Of a DNA stretch of 64,000 nucleotides, positions 25,411 through 35,140 are shown piece by piece. A model generated the notes under the pieces. That model ran no database searches, was not told the origin of the DNA, and was given only the letters and a program-made list of their open reading frames with translations. Position 1 is the first letter of the stretch; the number at the start of each line of letters is the position of its first letter. Position numbers and translations under genes: made by a program. The stretch is from Marinibacterium profundimaris (GTDB taxonomy: Bacteria > Pseudomonadota > Alphaproteobacteria > Rhodobacterales > Rhodobacteraceae): positions 124,001 through 188,000 of the forward strand of contig NZ_AQQR01000008.1 in assembly GCF_002210095.1 (NCBI RefSeq), in the 5' to 3' direction.

Positions 25411-25650
25411 ATGCCCATCCTCCTTCTGATCATCGTCGGCGCGGCCGCGGGCTTCATCGCCACCCGCCTCATGCGGATCGAGGCGGATATCGTCACCACG
25501 ATTGCCATCGGCATCTTCGGCGCCCTGATCGGTGGCCTCGTCCTGCGCTTCCTGCTGACGATCGCCGGTGCCATGGCCGGCTTCGTCGGCGCCGTCCTCG
25601 GCGCGATCCTTTTGATCTGGCTCTGGCAGACCTACGGACCGAAGCGCTGA
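25411..25650 (+). CDS. GlsB/YeaQ/YmgE-type (transglycosylase-associated) small membrane protein
   Basis: 79 residues, almost wholly hydrophobic, with IGIFGALIGGLVLRFLL and FVGAVLGAILLIWLWQ, the Gly-patterned helices of the GlsB/YeaQ/YmgE family (Pfam Transgly_assoc). Members are linked with envelope stress but their role is not known. It ends with a basic tail (YGPKR). It converges with acpS, 111 bases apart. Confidence 0.75.
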   Translation: MPILLLIIVGAAAGFIATRLMRIEADIVTTIAIGIFGALIGGLVLRFLLTIAGAMAGFVGAVLGAILLIWLWQTYGPKR

Positions 25651-25761
25651 CACACGGCTCCGGGGGCCGGAGCTGCAACGGTCATGACATCCCCGGCGCC
25701 GCTGACCCGCGACCCCGGCCAAACGCCGCCTCCGGCCACGTTCAATCCGGTGGACTGTGCG

Positions 25762-26160
25762 TCAGGCCGGCCGGGCCTCGATCACCACGAAGGCCTGGGC
25801 CCAGGGGTGATCGTCGGTCAGGGTGACATGGATGACCGCAGCGTGGCCCGGGGGGGTCAGCGCGTCAAGCCGGTCCTTCGCCCAGCCGGTGACCTCCATG
25901 ACAGGCTGTCCGGTGTCGATGTTCGACACGGCCATGTCCTTCCAGGCGATGCCCATGCGCAGGCCGGTGCCAAGCGCCTTGGAACAGGCCTCCTTCGCGG
26001 CCCATCGTTTGGCGTAGGTGCCGGCCACGTCCTGCCGGCACTCGGACTTGCGCTGCTCGGTCTCGGTGAAGACACGGTTGCGGAAGCGGTCGCCAAAGCG
26101 GTCGAGGGTGCGCGCGATCCGGTCGATATTGGCGAGGTCGGTGCCGATGCCGAGGATCAT
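25762..26160 (-). CDS. acpS: Holo-[acyl-carrier-protein] synthase
   Basis: 132 residues. Moves 4'-phosphopantetheine from CoA to the serine of [18 protein letters not shown] contains the Mg-binding D8, and [19 protein letters not shown] has the second metal ligand Glu. Length fits. It lies 55 bases downstream of pdxJ. In most alphaproteobacteria lepB-rnc-era follow acpS directly; here acpS faces the fmt-side small genes and lepB is 9 kb away on the other strand. Confidence 0.95.
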   Translation of the reverse strand: MILGIGTDLANIDRIARTLDRFGDRFRNRVFTETEQRKSECRQDVAGTYAKRWAAKEACSKALGTGLRMGIAWKDMAVSNIDTGQPVMEVTGWAKDRLDALTPPGHAAVIHVTLTDDHPWAQAFVVIEARPA

Positions 26161-26175
26161 GGTGCGGGGTGCCGA

Positions 26176-26194
26176 GAAAATTCGGCGAATTTTC
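26176..26194. repeat. AT-rich palindrome between pdxJ and acpS
   Basis: GAAAATTC (26176-26183), GGC, GAATTTTC (26187-26194): a perfect 8-base dyad in a GC-rich context. Its GAATTTTCTTGG end resembles the AATTTTCTTCC palindromes at 52141-52183. Confidence 0.55.
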
Positions 26195-26215
26195 TTGGTC
26201 CCCGAATGCGAGGTG

Positions 26216-26965
26216 TCACGCGCGGGCCTCGTCCATCAGGCGGCGCATCTCGCGGATCGCCGGGTCGAGCCCGAGGAAGATCGCCTCACCGATGAGGAAA
26301 TGGCCGATGTTCAGCTCCATCACCTCGGGGAAGGCGGCGACGGGCTTGACCGTGTCGTAGGTCAGCCCGTGGCCGGCGTGGATCTCCAGGCCCAGGGAAT
26401 GGCCATAGGCGGACATCTCGCGCAGGGCGTCAAGCTCGCGGTCGCGGTCGGCTTCGCGCCCCTCGGCATGGGCGTCGCAATAGGCGCCGGTGTGCAGCTC
26501 GATCACCTGGGCGCCGATGCGGTGGGCGGCGTCGATCTGGCGGCGGTCGGCGGCGATGAAGATCGACACCCGGCAGCCGGCCTCGCGCAGTGGCGCGATG
26601 AAATGGGCCAGGCGGTTTTCCTCGCGGGCAACCTCCAGCCCGCCCTCGGTCGTGCGCTCCTCGCGCCGTTCGGGCACGATGCAGACGGCGTGGGGGCGGT
26701 GGCGCAGGGCGATGGCCTGCATCTCCTCGGTGGCGGCCATCTCGAAGTTCAGCGGCACGGACAGCTCGGCGGCCAGCGCCTCGATATCCGCATCCGAGAT
26801 GTGGCGGCGGTCTTCGCGCAGATGGGCGGTGATCCCGTCGGCGCCGGCGGCCTCGGCGATGCGGGCCGCGCGCAGCGGATCGGGATAGGCGCCGCCGCGG
26901 GCGTTGCGCACGGTGGCCACGTGGTCGATGTTCACGCCAAGGCGCAGGGGGCCGGTTGGGGACAT
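26216..26965 (-). CDS. pdxJ: Pyridoxine 5'-phosphate synthase
   Basis: 249-residue TIM-barrel enzyme that condenses 1-deoxyxylulose-5-phosphate with 3-amino-2-oxopropyl phosphate to give [22 protein letters not shown] opens the barrel (His in the active site), followed by [16 protein letters not shown], a catalytic Glu in [10 protein letters not shown] and [13 protein letters not shown] at 26963-26965 has CAGGAG upstream. It runs in the rel-DUF2062-pdxJ-acpS string. Typical length. Confidence 0.96.
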   Translation of the reverse strand: MSPTGPLRLGVNIDHVATVRNARGGAYPDPLRAARIAEAAGADGITAHLREDRRHISDADIEALAAELSVPLNFEMAATEEMQAIALRHRPHAVCIVPERREERTTEGGLEVAREENRLAHFIAPLREAGCRVSIFIAADRRQIDAAHRIGAQVIELHTGAYCDAHAEGREADRDRELDALREMSAYGHSLGLEIHAGHGLTYDTVKPVAAFPEVMELNIGHFLIGEAIFLGLDPAIREMRRLMDEARA

Positions 26966-26999
26966 GGGATACTCCTGCCGTCGGGATTCATCACCGCTT

Positions 27000-27665
27000 C
27001 TAGCGCGCATCCGATCCCGCGTCAGCCGACCTTTTCGGCGCGGCGGCGGCATTGGCCTTCAGCTCGTCGAACTTCTTGCGGATCTTCATCGCGCGGCGGT
27101 TCTGGTAGGCGCGGATCACGGGCACCGTGATGTAGTAGCAGACCGTCGCGGCGATCAGCCCGGGCAGCAGCCCGCCGACCAGGTAGGGAAAGAAGATCTC
27201 GTGATAGAACACGATCAGCCCGGTCCAGTCGGTCGTCGCATCGGTGAAGAGCGCGAAGAAATTGTGGACAAGGTCGTTCCCCGCATCCGCGAACTTGCCC
27301 CCGAAAGAGCGTTCGGTCAGGTGCCGCGCGTTGGTCCCCAGCAGGAAATGCCCGGTCTGGAGCGAGATCACCGCGATCGGGAAATAGGTCAGCGGGTTGC
27401 CCACGAAGGTGCCCATCAGCGACGCCAGAATGTTGCCGTTCATGATCCGCGCCAGCAGCATCGCGACGATGAAATGCAACCCGTAGAACGGCGTGAATGC
27501 GGTAAAGACCCCGGCCCAGATGCCGCGCGCGATGCGCTCGGGCTTGTCCGGCAGCCGCCGCACCCTATGTTTCGCATACTGAAACGCGCGCGCCCAGCCA
27601 CCCGGCGGATAAACGAAATCCGCCGCCTGCCGAAGCCGTCCCCGTCTGTCTCGTCGTTTGAACAC
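27000..27665 (-). CDS. DUF2062 domain membrane protein, GTG start
   Basis: 221 residues. The DUF2062 core is [20 protein letters not shown]...[19 protein letters not shown], with two or three membrane helices and the GNP motif. A basic cytosolic N-terminus (FKRRDRRGR) and C-terminus flank it. GTG at 27663-27665 has GGAAGAGG upstream. The family lacks a defined role but is often found beside rel and pdxJ/acpS in alphaproteobacteria. It begins 34 bases after rel. Confidence 0.82.
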   Translation of the reverse strand: MFKRRDRRGRLRQAADFVYPPGGWARAFQYAKHRVRRLPDKPERIARGIWAGVFTAFTPFYGLHFIVAMLLARIMNGNILASLMGTFVGNPLTYFPIAVISLQTGHFLLGTNARHLTERSFGGKFADAGNDLVHNFFALFTDATTDWTGLIVFYHEIFFPYLVGGLLPGLIAATVCYYITVPVIRAYQNRRAMKIRKKFDELKANAAAAPKRSADAGSDAR

Positions 27666-27699
27666 GACGCGCGTACCTCTTCCCGCTCGTTCAGATGCC

Positions 27700-29832
27700 T
27701 CAGCGCAAACCGGTGTCCCGGCGCGGCGGCTCGCGGAACCTTGCGACCGAGGCCACGTCGCTTTCGGCTTCGAGCATGAGCATGAGCGAATGCAGCTGTT
27801 CGATGTCGCGCAGTTCCACGTGAACATGTAGGCGGTAAAAATCGGGTTTCCGATCCACAAAGTTCAGATCCGAGATATTGGCCTTTTTTTCTCCGATCAA
27901 TGTGCAGATTCGCCCCAGTACGCCCGCATCGTTGCCGATCGTGACATCAAGCGTCGCCTCGTAGACCGCCGGGTGGGTGCCTGCGTGCCAGTGCAGATCG
28001 ACCCAGCGCTGGGGCTGGTCCTCGAATTCGCTGAGACGCTCGCAGTCGATGGCGTGCACCACCACGCCCTTGCCCCGATAGGTGATGCCGACGATGCGCT
28101 CGCCCGGCAGCGGCTGACAGCAGGGCGCGCGCTCAAAGCTCTGCCCGGCCTCCAGACCGATGACCGCGCGGCGCGGTTCGATCTGGTCGACCTCGTTCGC
28201 GGTCAGTTCCGGATAGACAGCCTGGACCACTTCGTGGGACGTCAGCTCGGCACTGCCGAGGCGGGCCAGCAGCGTTGCGCGATCTTCCAGCCGCAGGTGG
28301 CGGGCGGCGGTTTCCAGCACCTTGTCGGTGGCCTTGCGCCCGACATGTTCGAAGGCCGCGCGGGCCAGCTCCTGCCCGAGCCGGACAAAGCGTTCGCGGT
28401 CGGCTTCGCGCAGGGCGCGGCGGATCGCGGTGCGGGCCTTGCCGGTGGTCGCGATGTCAAGCCAGCTGGCCTGGGGCGTCTGGCCCTCGGCGGTGATGAT
28501 CTCGCAGCTTTGTCCGTTCTTCAGCCGGGTCCACAGCGGCACGCGGATGCCGTCGACCTTGGCGCCGACGCAGGCCGAACCGATGCGGGTATGGATCGCG
28601 TAGGCATAGTCGATCGGGGTCGCCCCGCGCGGCAGCTTCACCACGTCGCCCTTGGGCGTGAAGCAGAAGACCTGGTCCGAATACATCTCCAGCTTGACCG
28701 CTTCGAGGAACTCGTCGTGATCCTCCTCGGCGTCGAATTGTTCGGTCAGCTGGGAAATCCACTTTGCCGGATCGACGGCAAAGGGGTTCTCCGAGCGCAC
28801 GCCGTCCCGGTAGGACCAGTGCGCCGCGACGCCGGTTTCGGCCACGTCATGCATCTGGCCGGTGCGGATCTGCACCTCCACCCGCTTGCCGTCGCGGCCC
28901 GACACGGTGGTGTGGATCGACCGGTAGCCGTTGGATTTCGGCTGGCTGATGTAATCCTTGAACCGCCCCGGCACGGCGCGCCAGCGGGTGTGGATGGCGC
29001 CGAGCGCGCGATAGCAATCCTCGTCCGAGGTGGTGATCACGCGGAAGCCGTAGATGTCGGAGAGCCGCGAGAAGCCCTGCTTCTTCTCCTGCATCTTGCG
29101 CCAGATCGAATAGGGTTTCTTGGCGCGGCCGAAGACCTCGGCCTCGATCCCGACCTTCTCCAGCTCGTGGCGCATGTCGCCCGTGATGCGGTGGATCACG
29201 TCGCCGGTTTCGCGCTGCAGCGTGATGAAGCGCCGGATGATCGACTGGCGGCCTTCGGGGTTGAGCACGCGGAAGGCGAGATCCTCAAGCTCTTCGCGCA
29301 TCCACTGCATGCCCATCCGGCCGGCGAGCGGCGCATAGATGTCCATCGTCTCGCGCGCCTTCTGCATCTGCTTGTCGGCGCGCATCGCCTTGATGGTGCG
29401 CATGTTGTGCAGGCGGTCGGCCAGCTTGACCAGGATCACCCGCAGGTCCTTGGACATCGCCATGAAGAGCTTGCGGAAGTTCTCGGCCTGCTTGGTTTCG
29501 CGCGACGAAAGCTGCAGGTTGGTCAGCTTGGTCACGCCGTCGACCAGCATGGCGATTTCCTCGCCGAACAGCTTGCTGATCTCGGTATACGAGGCCTTGG
29601 TGTCCTCGATCGTGTCGTGCAGCAGGGCGGTGATGATCGTCGCATCGTCCAGCCGCTGTTCCGTCAGGATCGCGGCGACGGCGACGGGGTGGGTGAAATA
29701 GGGTTCACCCGAATGCCGGAACTGGCCTTCGTGCATGGCCTTGCCGAAGCCATAGGCCTCGGCGATCAGGTCGGCGTTGGTCTTTGGATTGTAGTTGCGG
29801 ACCAGTGCAATCAGATCTTCAGCCGCAATCAT
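27700..29832 (-). CDS. rel: Bifunctional (p)ppGpp synthetase/hydrolase (RelA/SpoT homologue)
   Basis: 710 residues. HD hydrolase domain with HDTIED (H72-D73), a synthetase domain with YRSIHTTVSG and a Gly-Tyr-Arg-Ser segment, TGS domain (VFCFTPKGDVVKLPRGATP), a helical/zinc-finger-like region and a C-terminal ACT domain (TIGNDAGVLGRICTLIGEK). It is the single long RSH expected in this group, making and degrading the stringent-response alarmone. The start at 29830-29832 leaves a 30-base gap after rpoZ, the usual rpoZ-rel pair. Confidence 0.96.
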   Translation of the reverse strand: MIAAEDLIALVRNYNPKTNADLIAEAYGFGKAMHEGQFRHSGEPYFTHPVAVAAILTEQRLDDATIITALLHDTIEDTKASYTEISKLFGEEIAMLVDGVTKLTNLQLSSRETKQAENFRKLFMAMSKDLRVILVKLADRLHNMRTIKAMRADKQMQKARETMDIYAPLAGRMGMQWMREELEDLAFRVLNPEGRQSIIRRFITLQRETGDVIHRITGDMRHELEKVGIEAEVFGRAKKPYSIWRKMQEKKQGFSRLSDIYGFRVITTSDEDCYRALGAIHTRWRAVPGRFKDYISQPKSNGYRSIHTTVSGRDGKRVEVQIRTGQMHDVAETGVAAHWSYRDGVRSENPFAVDPAKWISQLTEQFDAEEDHDEFLEAVKLEMYSDQVFCFTPKGDVVKLPRGATPIDYAYAIHTRIGSACVGAKVDGIRVPLWTRLKNGQSCEIITAEGQTPQASWLDIATTGKARTAIRRALREADRERFVRLGQELARAAFEHVGRKATDKVLETAARHLRLEDRATLLARLGSAELTSHEVVQAVYPELTANEVDQIEPRRAVIGLEAGQSFERAPCCQPLPGERIVGITYRGKGVVVHAIDCERLSEFEDQPQRWVDLHWHAGTHPAVYEATLDVTIGNDAGVLGRICTLIGEKKANISDLNFVDRKPDFYRLHVHVELRDIEQLHSLMLMLEAESDVASVARFREPPRRDTGLR

Positions 29833-29862
29833 CTGGTCCGCATGCCTTTCAGGAGCAGGAGG

Positions 29863-30216
29863 TCAGCCCTGTCCCTGCGCCTCCATCAGCGCCCGGAGGA
29901 GTTTCTCCTCGGACATGTCGTCCTCGGCCGGCTTGTCGGGCTCGGCCCCCATGAGAAGCGCCATCGCGTCCTCTTCGGGCTCGTCGACCTCGATCTGGTT
30001 CTGGTTCGACTCGATCAGCCGCTCGCGCAGCTCCTCGGCGCTCTGGGTTTCCTCGGCGATCTCGCGCAGGGCGACGATGGGGTTCTTGTCATTGTCGCGG
30101 TCCACCGTGATCGGCGCGCCGGACGACACTTCGCGCGCACGATGTGCGGCGAGCAGGACGAGCTCGAACCGGTTCGGAACCTTGTCAACGCAATCTTCAA
30201 CCGTCACGCGGGCCAT
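29863..30216 (-). CDS. rpoZ: RNA polymerase subunit omega
   Basis: 117 residues. [20 protein letters not shown] is the conserved start, with [12 protein letters not shown] and [12 protein letters not shown]. The C-terminal third is acidic ([11 protein letters not shown] and [11 protein letters not shown]), common in alphaproteobacterial omega. It helps assemble RNA polymerase and forms part of a (p)ppGpp-binding site in proteobacteria; the rpoZ-rel linkage fits. It follows folK by 84 bases. Confidence 0.96.
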   Translation of the reverse strand: MARVTVEDCVDKVPNRFELVLLAAHRAREVSSGAPITVDRDNDKNPIVALREIAEETQSAEELRERLIESNQNQIEVDEPEEDAMALLMGAEPDKPAEDDMSEEKLLRALMEAQGQG

Positions 30217-30300
30217 GGGAGTACTCCAGTACTGAATATGTCGGGGCCGGAAACGAATGCCTAACGGCGAATCTATCGCTTGACAAGCGGAGATTTCACG

Positions 30301-30870
30301 TCAAAGCGGACGAACCGCGTCGATGTCGGCCTCGGGCAGGGCTGCGACCATGGTCCGGATTGTCAGGCCGGACACGGGGTGGCGCCAGTCCGGCGCGATA
30401 TCCATCAGCGGCACCAGCACGAAGGCACGGTCCTGCATCCGGGGGTGCGGCAGCACCAGCCGGTCCGGCGCCGAAAGCTGCTGCCGGTCGACAGGCAGGC
30501 TTTCCCACGCGTGATACCCTTCCAGATCGGGCAAGATACGGTCACCGAACGCAATCAGGTCCAGGTCGAGTGTCCTCTGGCCCCATCTCGTTTTGCGGTT
30601 TCTTCCGAACTCCGTTTCGATTTCATGCAAAAGCTGCAGGAGTATGTCAGGCGACATACGGCTAGTTGCCGTAATGGCCGCATTGACGTAATCTGGCCCG
30701 GCGCCCGCCGGAAAGCACGGTGTCAGGAAGAAACGGCTTACAGCATCGACACTTACGCCCTCCTGGGCCAATCGGGCGATCGCTTTGCGAAGTGTATCAT
30801 CAGCCGAATCCGTACGTAGCGGCAGGTTTGCACCGAGACAGATGATTACGCTTGACCATGGGTCGGTCAT
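30301..30870 (-). CDS. folK: 2-amino-4-hydroxy-6-hydroxymethyldihydropteridine pyrophosphokinase
   Basis: 189 residues. VIICLGANLPLR starts the domain, TRWGQRTLDLDLIAFGD carries the Mg/ATP Asp pair (LDLDL), and LPHPRMQDRAFVLVPLMDIA is the family end motif. It moves pyrophosphate from ATP to the pterin precursor of folate. I used ATG at 30868-30870 for a normal N-terminus; the frame is open to 30963. Codon and base use in this gene is slightly more AT-rich than its neighbours. It diverges from the NYN gene, 136 bases apart. Confidence 0.93.
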   Translation of the reverse strand: MTDPWSSVIICLGANLPLRTDSADDTLRKAIARLAQEGVSVDAVSRFFLTPCFPAGAGPDYVNAAITATSRMSPDILLQLLHEIETEFGRNRKTRWGQRTLDLDLIAFGDRILPDLEGYHAWESLPVDRQQLSAPDRLVLPHPRMQDRAFVLVPLMDIAPDWRHPVSGLTIRTMVAALPEADIDAVRPL

Positions 30871-31006
30871 GTTTTTCACTATTTCCCAGGGTTCACGGGG
30901 TTTCTTGCCCTTATTCATCCTTAATATTTGGAAAGCCGTATCGCCGCGAATTTCGAAGACCACTAGGATGGGTTGAAGGCGGGCGCGCTACCGGAAGGAC
31001 ATATTG

Positions 31007-31582
31007 ATGTTTTACAAGGACGAACGGCTTGCGCTGTTCATCGACGGATCAAACCTTTACGCAGCGGCAAAGGCGCTCGGATTTGATATCGACTACAAGC
31101 TTCTCCGTATGGAATTCATGCGGCGGGGAAAGCTGCTTAGGGCGTTCTACTATACCGCTCTGCTGGAAAACGACGAGTATTCCCCGATCAGGCCGCTGGT
31201 GGACTGGTTGCACTACAACGGGTTCACCATGGTGACGAAGCCCGCCAAGGAATACACTGACAGCATGGGGCGCCGCAAAGTCAAGGGCAACATGGACATC
31301 GAACTGGCCGTCGATGCTATGGAACTTGCGCCGCGGGTCGATCACATCGTGCTGTTCTCCGGCGACGGGGATTTCCGCCCGCTGGTCGAAAGCCTCCAGC
31401 GTCAGGGTGTGCGGGTGTCCGTCGTCTCCACGATCCGCAGCCAGCCGCCGATGATCTCCGATGACCTGCGCCGGCAGGCCGACAACTTCATCGAGCTCGA
31501 AGAGCTCAAGGAAGTGATCGGACGCCCCCCGCGCGAAAATCAGTCGGATCGCAACATTACCGTGGCCGGCGGCAACGCCTGA
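31007..31582 (+). CDS. NYN domain protein (LabA/DUF88-type, PIN-like)
   Basis: 191 residues. Acidic residues of the PIN-like core are visible: LALFIDGSNLYAAAK (D13), KVKGNMDIELAVDAM, and IVLFSGDGDFRPLVESLQRQ. This is the LabA-like NYN family, predicted RNA-binding or nuclease activity. It has no OST-HTH/LOTUS domain; a short tail of ~20 residues follows. ATG at 31007 with GGAAGGA seven bases upstream; a TTG just ahead is the alternative. It is divergent from folK. Confidence 0.9.
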   Translation: MFYKDERLALFIDGSNLYAAAKALGFDIDYKLLRMEFMRRGKLLRAFYYTALLENDEYSPIRPLVDWLHYNGFTMVTKPAKEYTDSMGRRKVKGNMDIELAVDAMELAPRVDHIVLFSGDGDFRPLVESLQRQGVRVSVVSTIRSQPPMISDDLRRQADNFIELEELKEVIGRPPRENQSDRNITVAGGNA

Positions 31583-31867
31583 GCCTCGCCGCAGCCTGTC
31601 CACGACGCCTGTGGCCCCCGGGGGCGGTAACGGGCGTCTCGTATGTTCGGGGGGCGAAAGACGGATCGGGTCAGGCCCGCGCCCGAACGCGGCGCGGGCC
31701 TTGCCGTTCCAGGCCTCATGCACCGGTGCTCTCCTGCCCCGCCCGCCCCCCGCACCCGGGCGGCAGCATGGCGCGACCTGGCAAAGACCGGGTTGACGCC
31801 GGGCCGATGTGGAGGGACCAAGGGGACCGACAGGCGCCGCCGTTTCGCGGGCCGAGGAGACGATGGA

Positions 31868-32818
31868 ATGACCAGACCACCTCTCACCATACACATGGCC
31901 GCCCCGCGCGGCTTCTGCGCCGGCGTGGACCGGGCGATCAAGATCGTCGAGATGGCGCTCGAGAAATGGGGCGCGCCGGTCTACGTGCGTCACGAGATCG
32001 TGCACAACAAGTTCGTCGTCGACGGCCTGCGCGAGAAGGGCGCCGTCTTCGTGGAAGAGCTGGAAGACTGCCCCGACGACCGGCCGGTGATCTTTTCCGC
32101 CCATGGCGTGCCGAAATCCGTCCCGGCCGAGGCCGGTCGTCGCGAGATGCTTTTCGTCGATGCCACCTGCCCGCTGGTCAGCAAGGTCCATATCGAGGCG
32201 CAGCGCCATTTCGAGAACGGGCTGCAGATGATCATGATCGGCCATGCCGGCCACCCCGAGACCGTCGGCACCATGGGCCAGCTGCCCGAGGGCGAGGTCC
32301 TGCTGGTGGAGACGGTCGCCGACGTGGCCCATGTGGACGTGCGCGACGCCGAACGGCTGGCCTTCGTCACCCAGACCACGCTGTCGGTCGATGACACCCG
32401 CGACATCGTCGCCGCGCTCAAGGCGCGGTTCCCGGCCATCGTCGGGCCGCACAAGGAAGACATCTGTTATGCCACCACCAACCGGCAGGAGGCCGTGAAG
32501 GCCATCGCCGGCAAGGTCGACGCGATGCTGGTCGTCGGCGCGCCGAATTCGTCGAATTCCAAGCGCCTGGTCGAGGTCGGCGCGCGCGAGGGCTGTTCCT
32601 ATGCCCAGCTGGTGCAGCGCGCAGGCGATATCGACTGGCGCGCGCTCGAAGGGATCTCGGCCATCGGCATCACCGCCGGGGCCTCGGCGCCCGAGGCGCT
32701 GGTGAACGAGGTGGTAGATGCCTTCCGCGCGCATTACGACGTGACGGTCGAGACGGTCGAGACCGCCAAGGAAACGGTCGAGTTCAAGGTGCCGCGCGTG
32801 CTGCGCGTGCCCGCGTGA
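31868..32818 (+). CDS. ispH: 4-hydroxy-3-methylbut-2-enyl diphosphate reductase
   Basis: 316 residues; last step of the MEP isoprenoid pathway. Three cysteines hold the [4Fe-4S] cluster: C17 ([11 protein letters not shown]), C101 (DATCPLV) and C200 ([11 protein letters not shown]). [21 protein letters not shown] and the serine-rich [11 protein letters not shown] are also family marks. ATG at 31868 is preceded by GAGGAG. It overlaps the LysE-type gene by 4 bases. The 285 bases upstream are GC-rich with short palindromes and no supported gene. Confidence 0.97.
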   Translation: MTRPPLTIHMAAPRGFCAGVDRAIKIVEMALEKWGAPVYVRHEIVHNKFVVDGLREKGAVFVEELEDCPDDRPVIFSAHGVPKSVPAEAGRREMLFVDATCPLVSKVHIEAQRHFENGLQMIMIGHAGHPETVGTMGQLPEGEVLLVETVADVAHVDVRDAERLAFVTQTTLSVDDTRDIVAALKARFPAIVGPHKEDICYATTNRQEAVKAIAGKVDAMLVVGAPNSSNSKRLVEVGAREGCSYAQLVQRAGDIDWRALEGISAIGITAGASAPEALVNEVVDAFRAHYDVTVETVETAKETVEFKVPRVLRVPA

Positions 32819-33435
32819 CGCCGATGTCGCTGCAGTTTCTCCTGACCGCCTTCGTTGTCGTGCTCGTTCCGGGCACGGGTGTCATCTATACGCTGGCCAT
32901 CGGGCTGGGGCAGGGGGCGCGCGCCTCGGCCTGGGCCGCGCTGGGGTGCACCTTCGGGATCGTGCCGCACCTGCTGGCGGCGACGCTGGGGCTGGCGGCG
33001 GTGCTGCATTCCTCGGCCGTCCTGTTCCAGGCGGTGAAATTCGCGGGCGTGGCCTATCTCCTCTACCTCGCCTGGCAGGCGTGGAAGACCGACGGCACCA
33101 TGTCCGTCAGCGCCGACAAGTCGGGCGAGCCCGGCTGGCGCGTGGCCCGGCGCGGCGCGCTGATCAACATCCTGAACCCGAAACTCTCGCTGTTCTTCCT
33201 CGCGCTGCTGCCGCCGTTTCTCTCGGGCCGGACCGAGACGGCCACGGCCGAGATGGTGGGCCTGGGCGCGGTGTTCATGGGCCTGACCTTCGCGGTCTTC
33301 CTGGTCTACGGCGCCTTCGCCTCCACCGCCCGGCGCTGGCTGCTGGAAAGCGAAACGGCGCTGCGCTGGATGAGCCGCAGCTTCGCCGCGATCTTCGCGG
33401 CGCTGGCGGCGCGGCTGGCGGTGGAACGGGCATGA
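32815..33435 (+). CDS. LysE/RhtB family exporter, GTG start
   Basis: 206 residues with about six membrane helices. The N-terminus [20 protein letters not shown] is the family motif (PGPNxL variant), and [20 protein letters not shown] marks the second conserved block. Exports amino acids or their analogues. GTG at 32815 overlaps the ispH stop (GTGA), and the 3' end overlaps the next gene, so it is translationally coupled in an ispH-LysE-DUF3429-methyltransferase-rnhA string. Confidence 0.9.
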   Translation: MTPMSLQFLLTAFVVVLVPGTGVIYTLAIGLGQGARASAWAALGCTFGIVPHLLAATLGLAAVLHSSAVLFQAVKFAGVAYLLYLAWQAWKTDGTMSVSADKSGEPGWRVARRGALINILNPKLSLFFLALLPPFLSGRTETATAEMVGLGAVFMGLTFAVFLVYGAFASTARRWLLESETALRWMSRSFAAIFAALAARLAVERA

Positions 33436-33884
33436 TCGGCATTCCGAAGGCGCCGCTGGCCCTGGGGCTTGCCGGGCTGATCCCCTTTGTCTGGGGCGCG
33501 CTGACCTACCTCAGCCCCGCGCTGTCCGGCTGGGGGATCGAGGTGCTGGGCGGCCGGTTCGTCGGCCCCTACGTGCAGCTCTTCTATGGCTCGGTGATCC
33601 TCAGCTTCATGTCCGGCGTTCTGTGGGGCTTTGCGACCAAGGCGCAGGGGCGGCTGGCACAGGTGTGTTACGCGCTGTCGGTGCTGCCGGCGCTCTGGGT
33701 CTTCTTCATGACCGGCGGCGGCCCGACCAGCGCGGGGATGAACCTGATCTTCGGCTTTGCCGGGCTGCTGCTGCTCGACATCGCCTTTTCCGTCTGGGGG
33801 CTGACCCCCGGCTGGTGGCTGCGCCTGCGTGTCGGGCTGACCGCCGTGGTGATCCTGTGCCTGTCCGTGGGAGTAATCTGGTGA
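33432..33884 (+). CDS. DUF3429 membrane protein
   Basis: 150 residues with five hydrophobic segments. LGLAGLIPFVWGALTYLSP and YGSVILSFMSGVLWGFA are the DUF3429 marks, with ALSVLPALWVFF following. Family function is unknown. Overlaps its neighbours by 4 bases at each end. Confidence 0.85.
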   Translation: MIGIPKAPLALGLAGLIPFVWGALTYLSPALSGWGIEVLGGRFVGPYVQLFYGSVILSFMSGVLWGFATKAQGRLAQVCYALSVLPALWVFFMTGGGPTSAGMNLIFGFAGLLLLDIAFSVWGLTPGWWLRLRVGLTAVVILCLSVGVIW

Positions 33885-34468
33885 GCGACGACGACACGAT
33901 CCGCGTCTACGACGAGAAGGCGCAGGATTACGCGCGCATGGTCGACACGCTGAAGGACCCGGCGCTGGACGAGTTCATGGCCGCCCTGCCGCCGGGCGCG
34001 CGGGTCCTGGACCTGGGCTGCGGGCCGGGCAATGCCGCGGACGTGATGGCGCGGGCGGGGTTCTCGGTTCTGGCGGTCGATGCCTCGGCCGAGATGGTGC
34101 GGCTGGCAGCTCGGGTCGAGGGGATCGAGACGCGGCAGGCCCGGTTCGACGAGATCGACGAGGTCGACGCCTATGACGGGATCTGGGCGAGCTTCTCGTT
34201 GCTGCATGCGCCCCGGGCAGCGTTCCCCGGACATCTGGCCGCTCTGAAGCGGGCCCTGCGGCCCGGCGGGCTGCTGTTTCTGGGGCTGAAACTGGGAGAC
34301 GGAGAGAAAGTGGACAAGATCGGGCGGTTCTATTCCTATTACCGGGAGGATGAGCTGAAGGCGCTGCTGCGCGACGCGGGCTTCACCCTGTCCAGCGCGC
34401 GAACCATGACGGTCACCGGCATGACCGGTGCGCCCGAGGATGCCATCGCGGTGCTCGCCCATGGCTGA
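33881..34468 (+). CDS. Class I SAM-dependent methyltransferase, GTG start
   Basis: 195 residues. SAM-binding motif I is [19 protein letters not shown], motif [16 protein letters not shown], and [20 protein letters not shown] lies in the post-motif region. GTG at 33881 overlaps the DUF3429 stop as GTGA, and its end overlaps rnhA by 8 bases. The N-terminal [12 protein letters not shown] suggests a small-molecule methyltransferase of the UbiE/Methyltransf_11 type, but the substrate is unknown. Confidence 0.87.
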   Translation: MSDDDTIRVYDEKAQDYARMVDTLKDPALDEFMAALPPGARVLDLGCGPGNAADVMARAGFSVLAVDASAEMVRLAARVEGIETRQARFDEIDEVDAYDGIWASFSLLHAPRAAFPGHLAALKRALRPGGLLFLGLKLGDGEKVDKIGRFYSYYREDELKALLRDAGFTLSSARTMTVTGMTGAPEDAIAVLAHG

Positions 34469-34913
34469 GATCTTTGCCTATACCGACGGGGCCTGTTCCG
34501 GGAACCCCGGCCCCGGTGGCTGGGGCGTCCTGTTGCAGGCGAAGGACGGCGAGACGGTCAAGAAGACGCGCGAGCTTTCGGGCGGCGAGGCGGCGACGAC
34601 CAACAACCGGATGGAGCTGATGGCCGCGATCACCGCGCTTGAGACGCTGGGCAAGCCGTCGAAGATCACCGTGGTGACCGACAGCGCCTATGTGAAGAAC
34701 GGCGTGACGGGCTGGATCCACGGCTGGAAGCGGAACGGCTGGAAGACCTCGGCCAAGAAGCCGGTAAAGAATGTCGAGCTCTGGCAGCGGCTGGACGAGG
34801 CGCAGGCCCGCCACGACGTGACCTGGAAATGGGTCAAGGGCCACGCCGGCCATCCCGAAAACGAACGCGCGGACGAGCTGGCGCGCGCGGGCATGAAGCC
34901 CTTCAAGGGCTGA
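34461..34913 (+). CDS. rnhA: Ribonuclease HI
   Basis: 150 residues. Degrades RNA in RNA-DNA hybrids. The catalytic DEDD set is visible in [18 protein letters not shown] (D9), [12 protein letters not shown] (Glu), VVTDSAYV (Asp) and the end segment [11 protein letters not shown] (Asp). [10 protein letters not shown] is the family signature. ATG at 34461 lies within the methyltransferase 3' end. Last gene of the ispH string. Confidence 0.96.
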   Translation: MAEIFAYTDGACSGNPGPGGWGVLLQAKDGETVKKTRELSGGEAATTNNRMELMAAITALETLGKPSKITVVTDSAYVKNGVTGWIHGWKRNGWKTSAKKPVKNVELWQRLDEAQARHDVTWKWVKGHAGHPENERADELARAGMKPFKG

Positions 34914-35079
34914 GATCCCGTTGCTCCGGCCGAGCCGCGCGACCGGGACCCTCGCGTCCGCCGCGCCCCGCGCCGGGCGCAAGGATCGCCTCCGCACAAA
35001 GGCGTGACTGGGCGCCGGAAAACACATCCCCCGGGGAAAACACCGCAGGCGCGCAAAGCGGCGCCCCCGATCCCCCGGG

Positions 35080-35108
35080 TTGACTTGCCCCAAGCCCGGT
35101 CGCATGAA
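35080..35108 (+). promoter_or_regulatory. Candidate lepB promoter
   Basis: TTGACT (35080-35085), a 17-base spacer and CATGAA (35103-35108), about 33 bases before lepB. The -10 is weak. The 227-base gap after rnhA is otherwise GC-rich without a gene and may include a rearrangement junction. Confidence 0.3.
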
Positions 35109-35140
35109 GCCCCCGACACACACGCCAGGCGGAGCAGCAC

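Noticed and set aside
34914-35140. IS element or attachment site at the suspected inversion junction
   Set aside because: No transposase, no terminal inverted repeats and no shared sequence with the other junction (25651-25761) that I could see.
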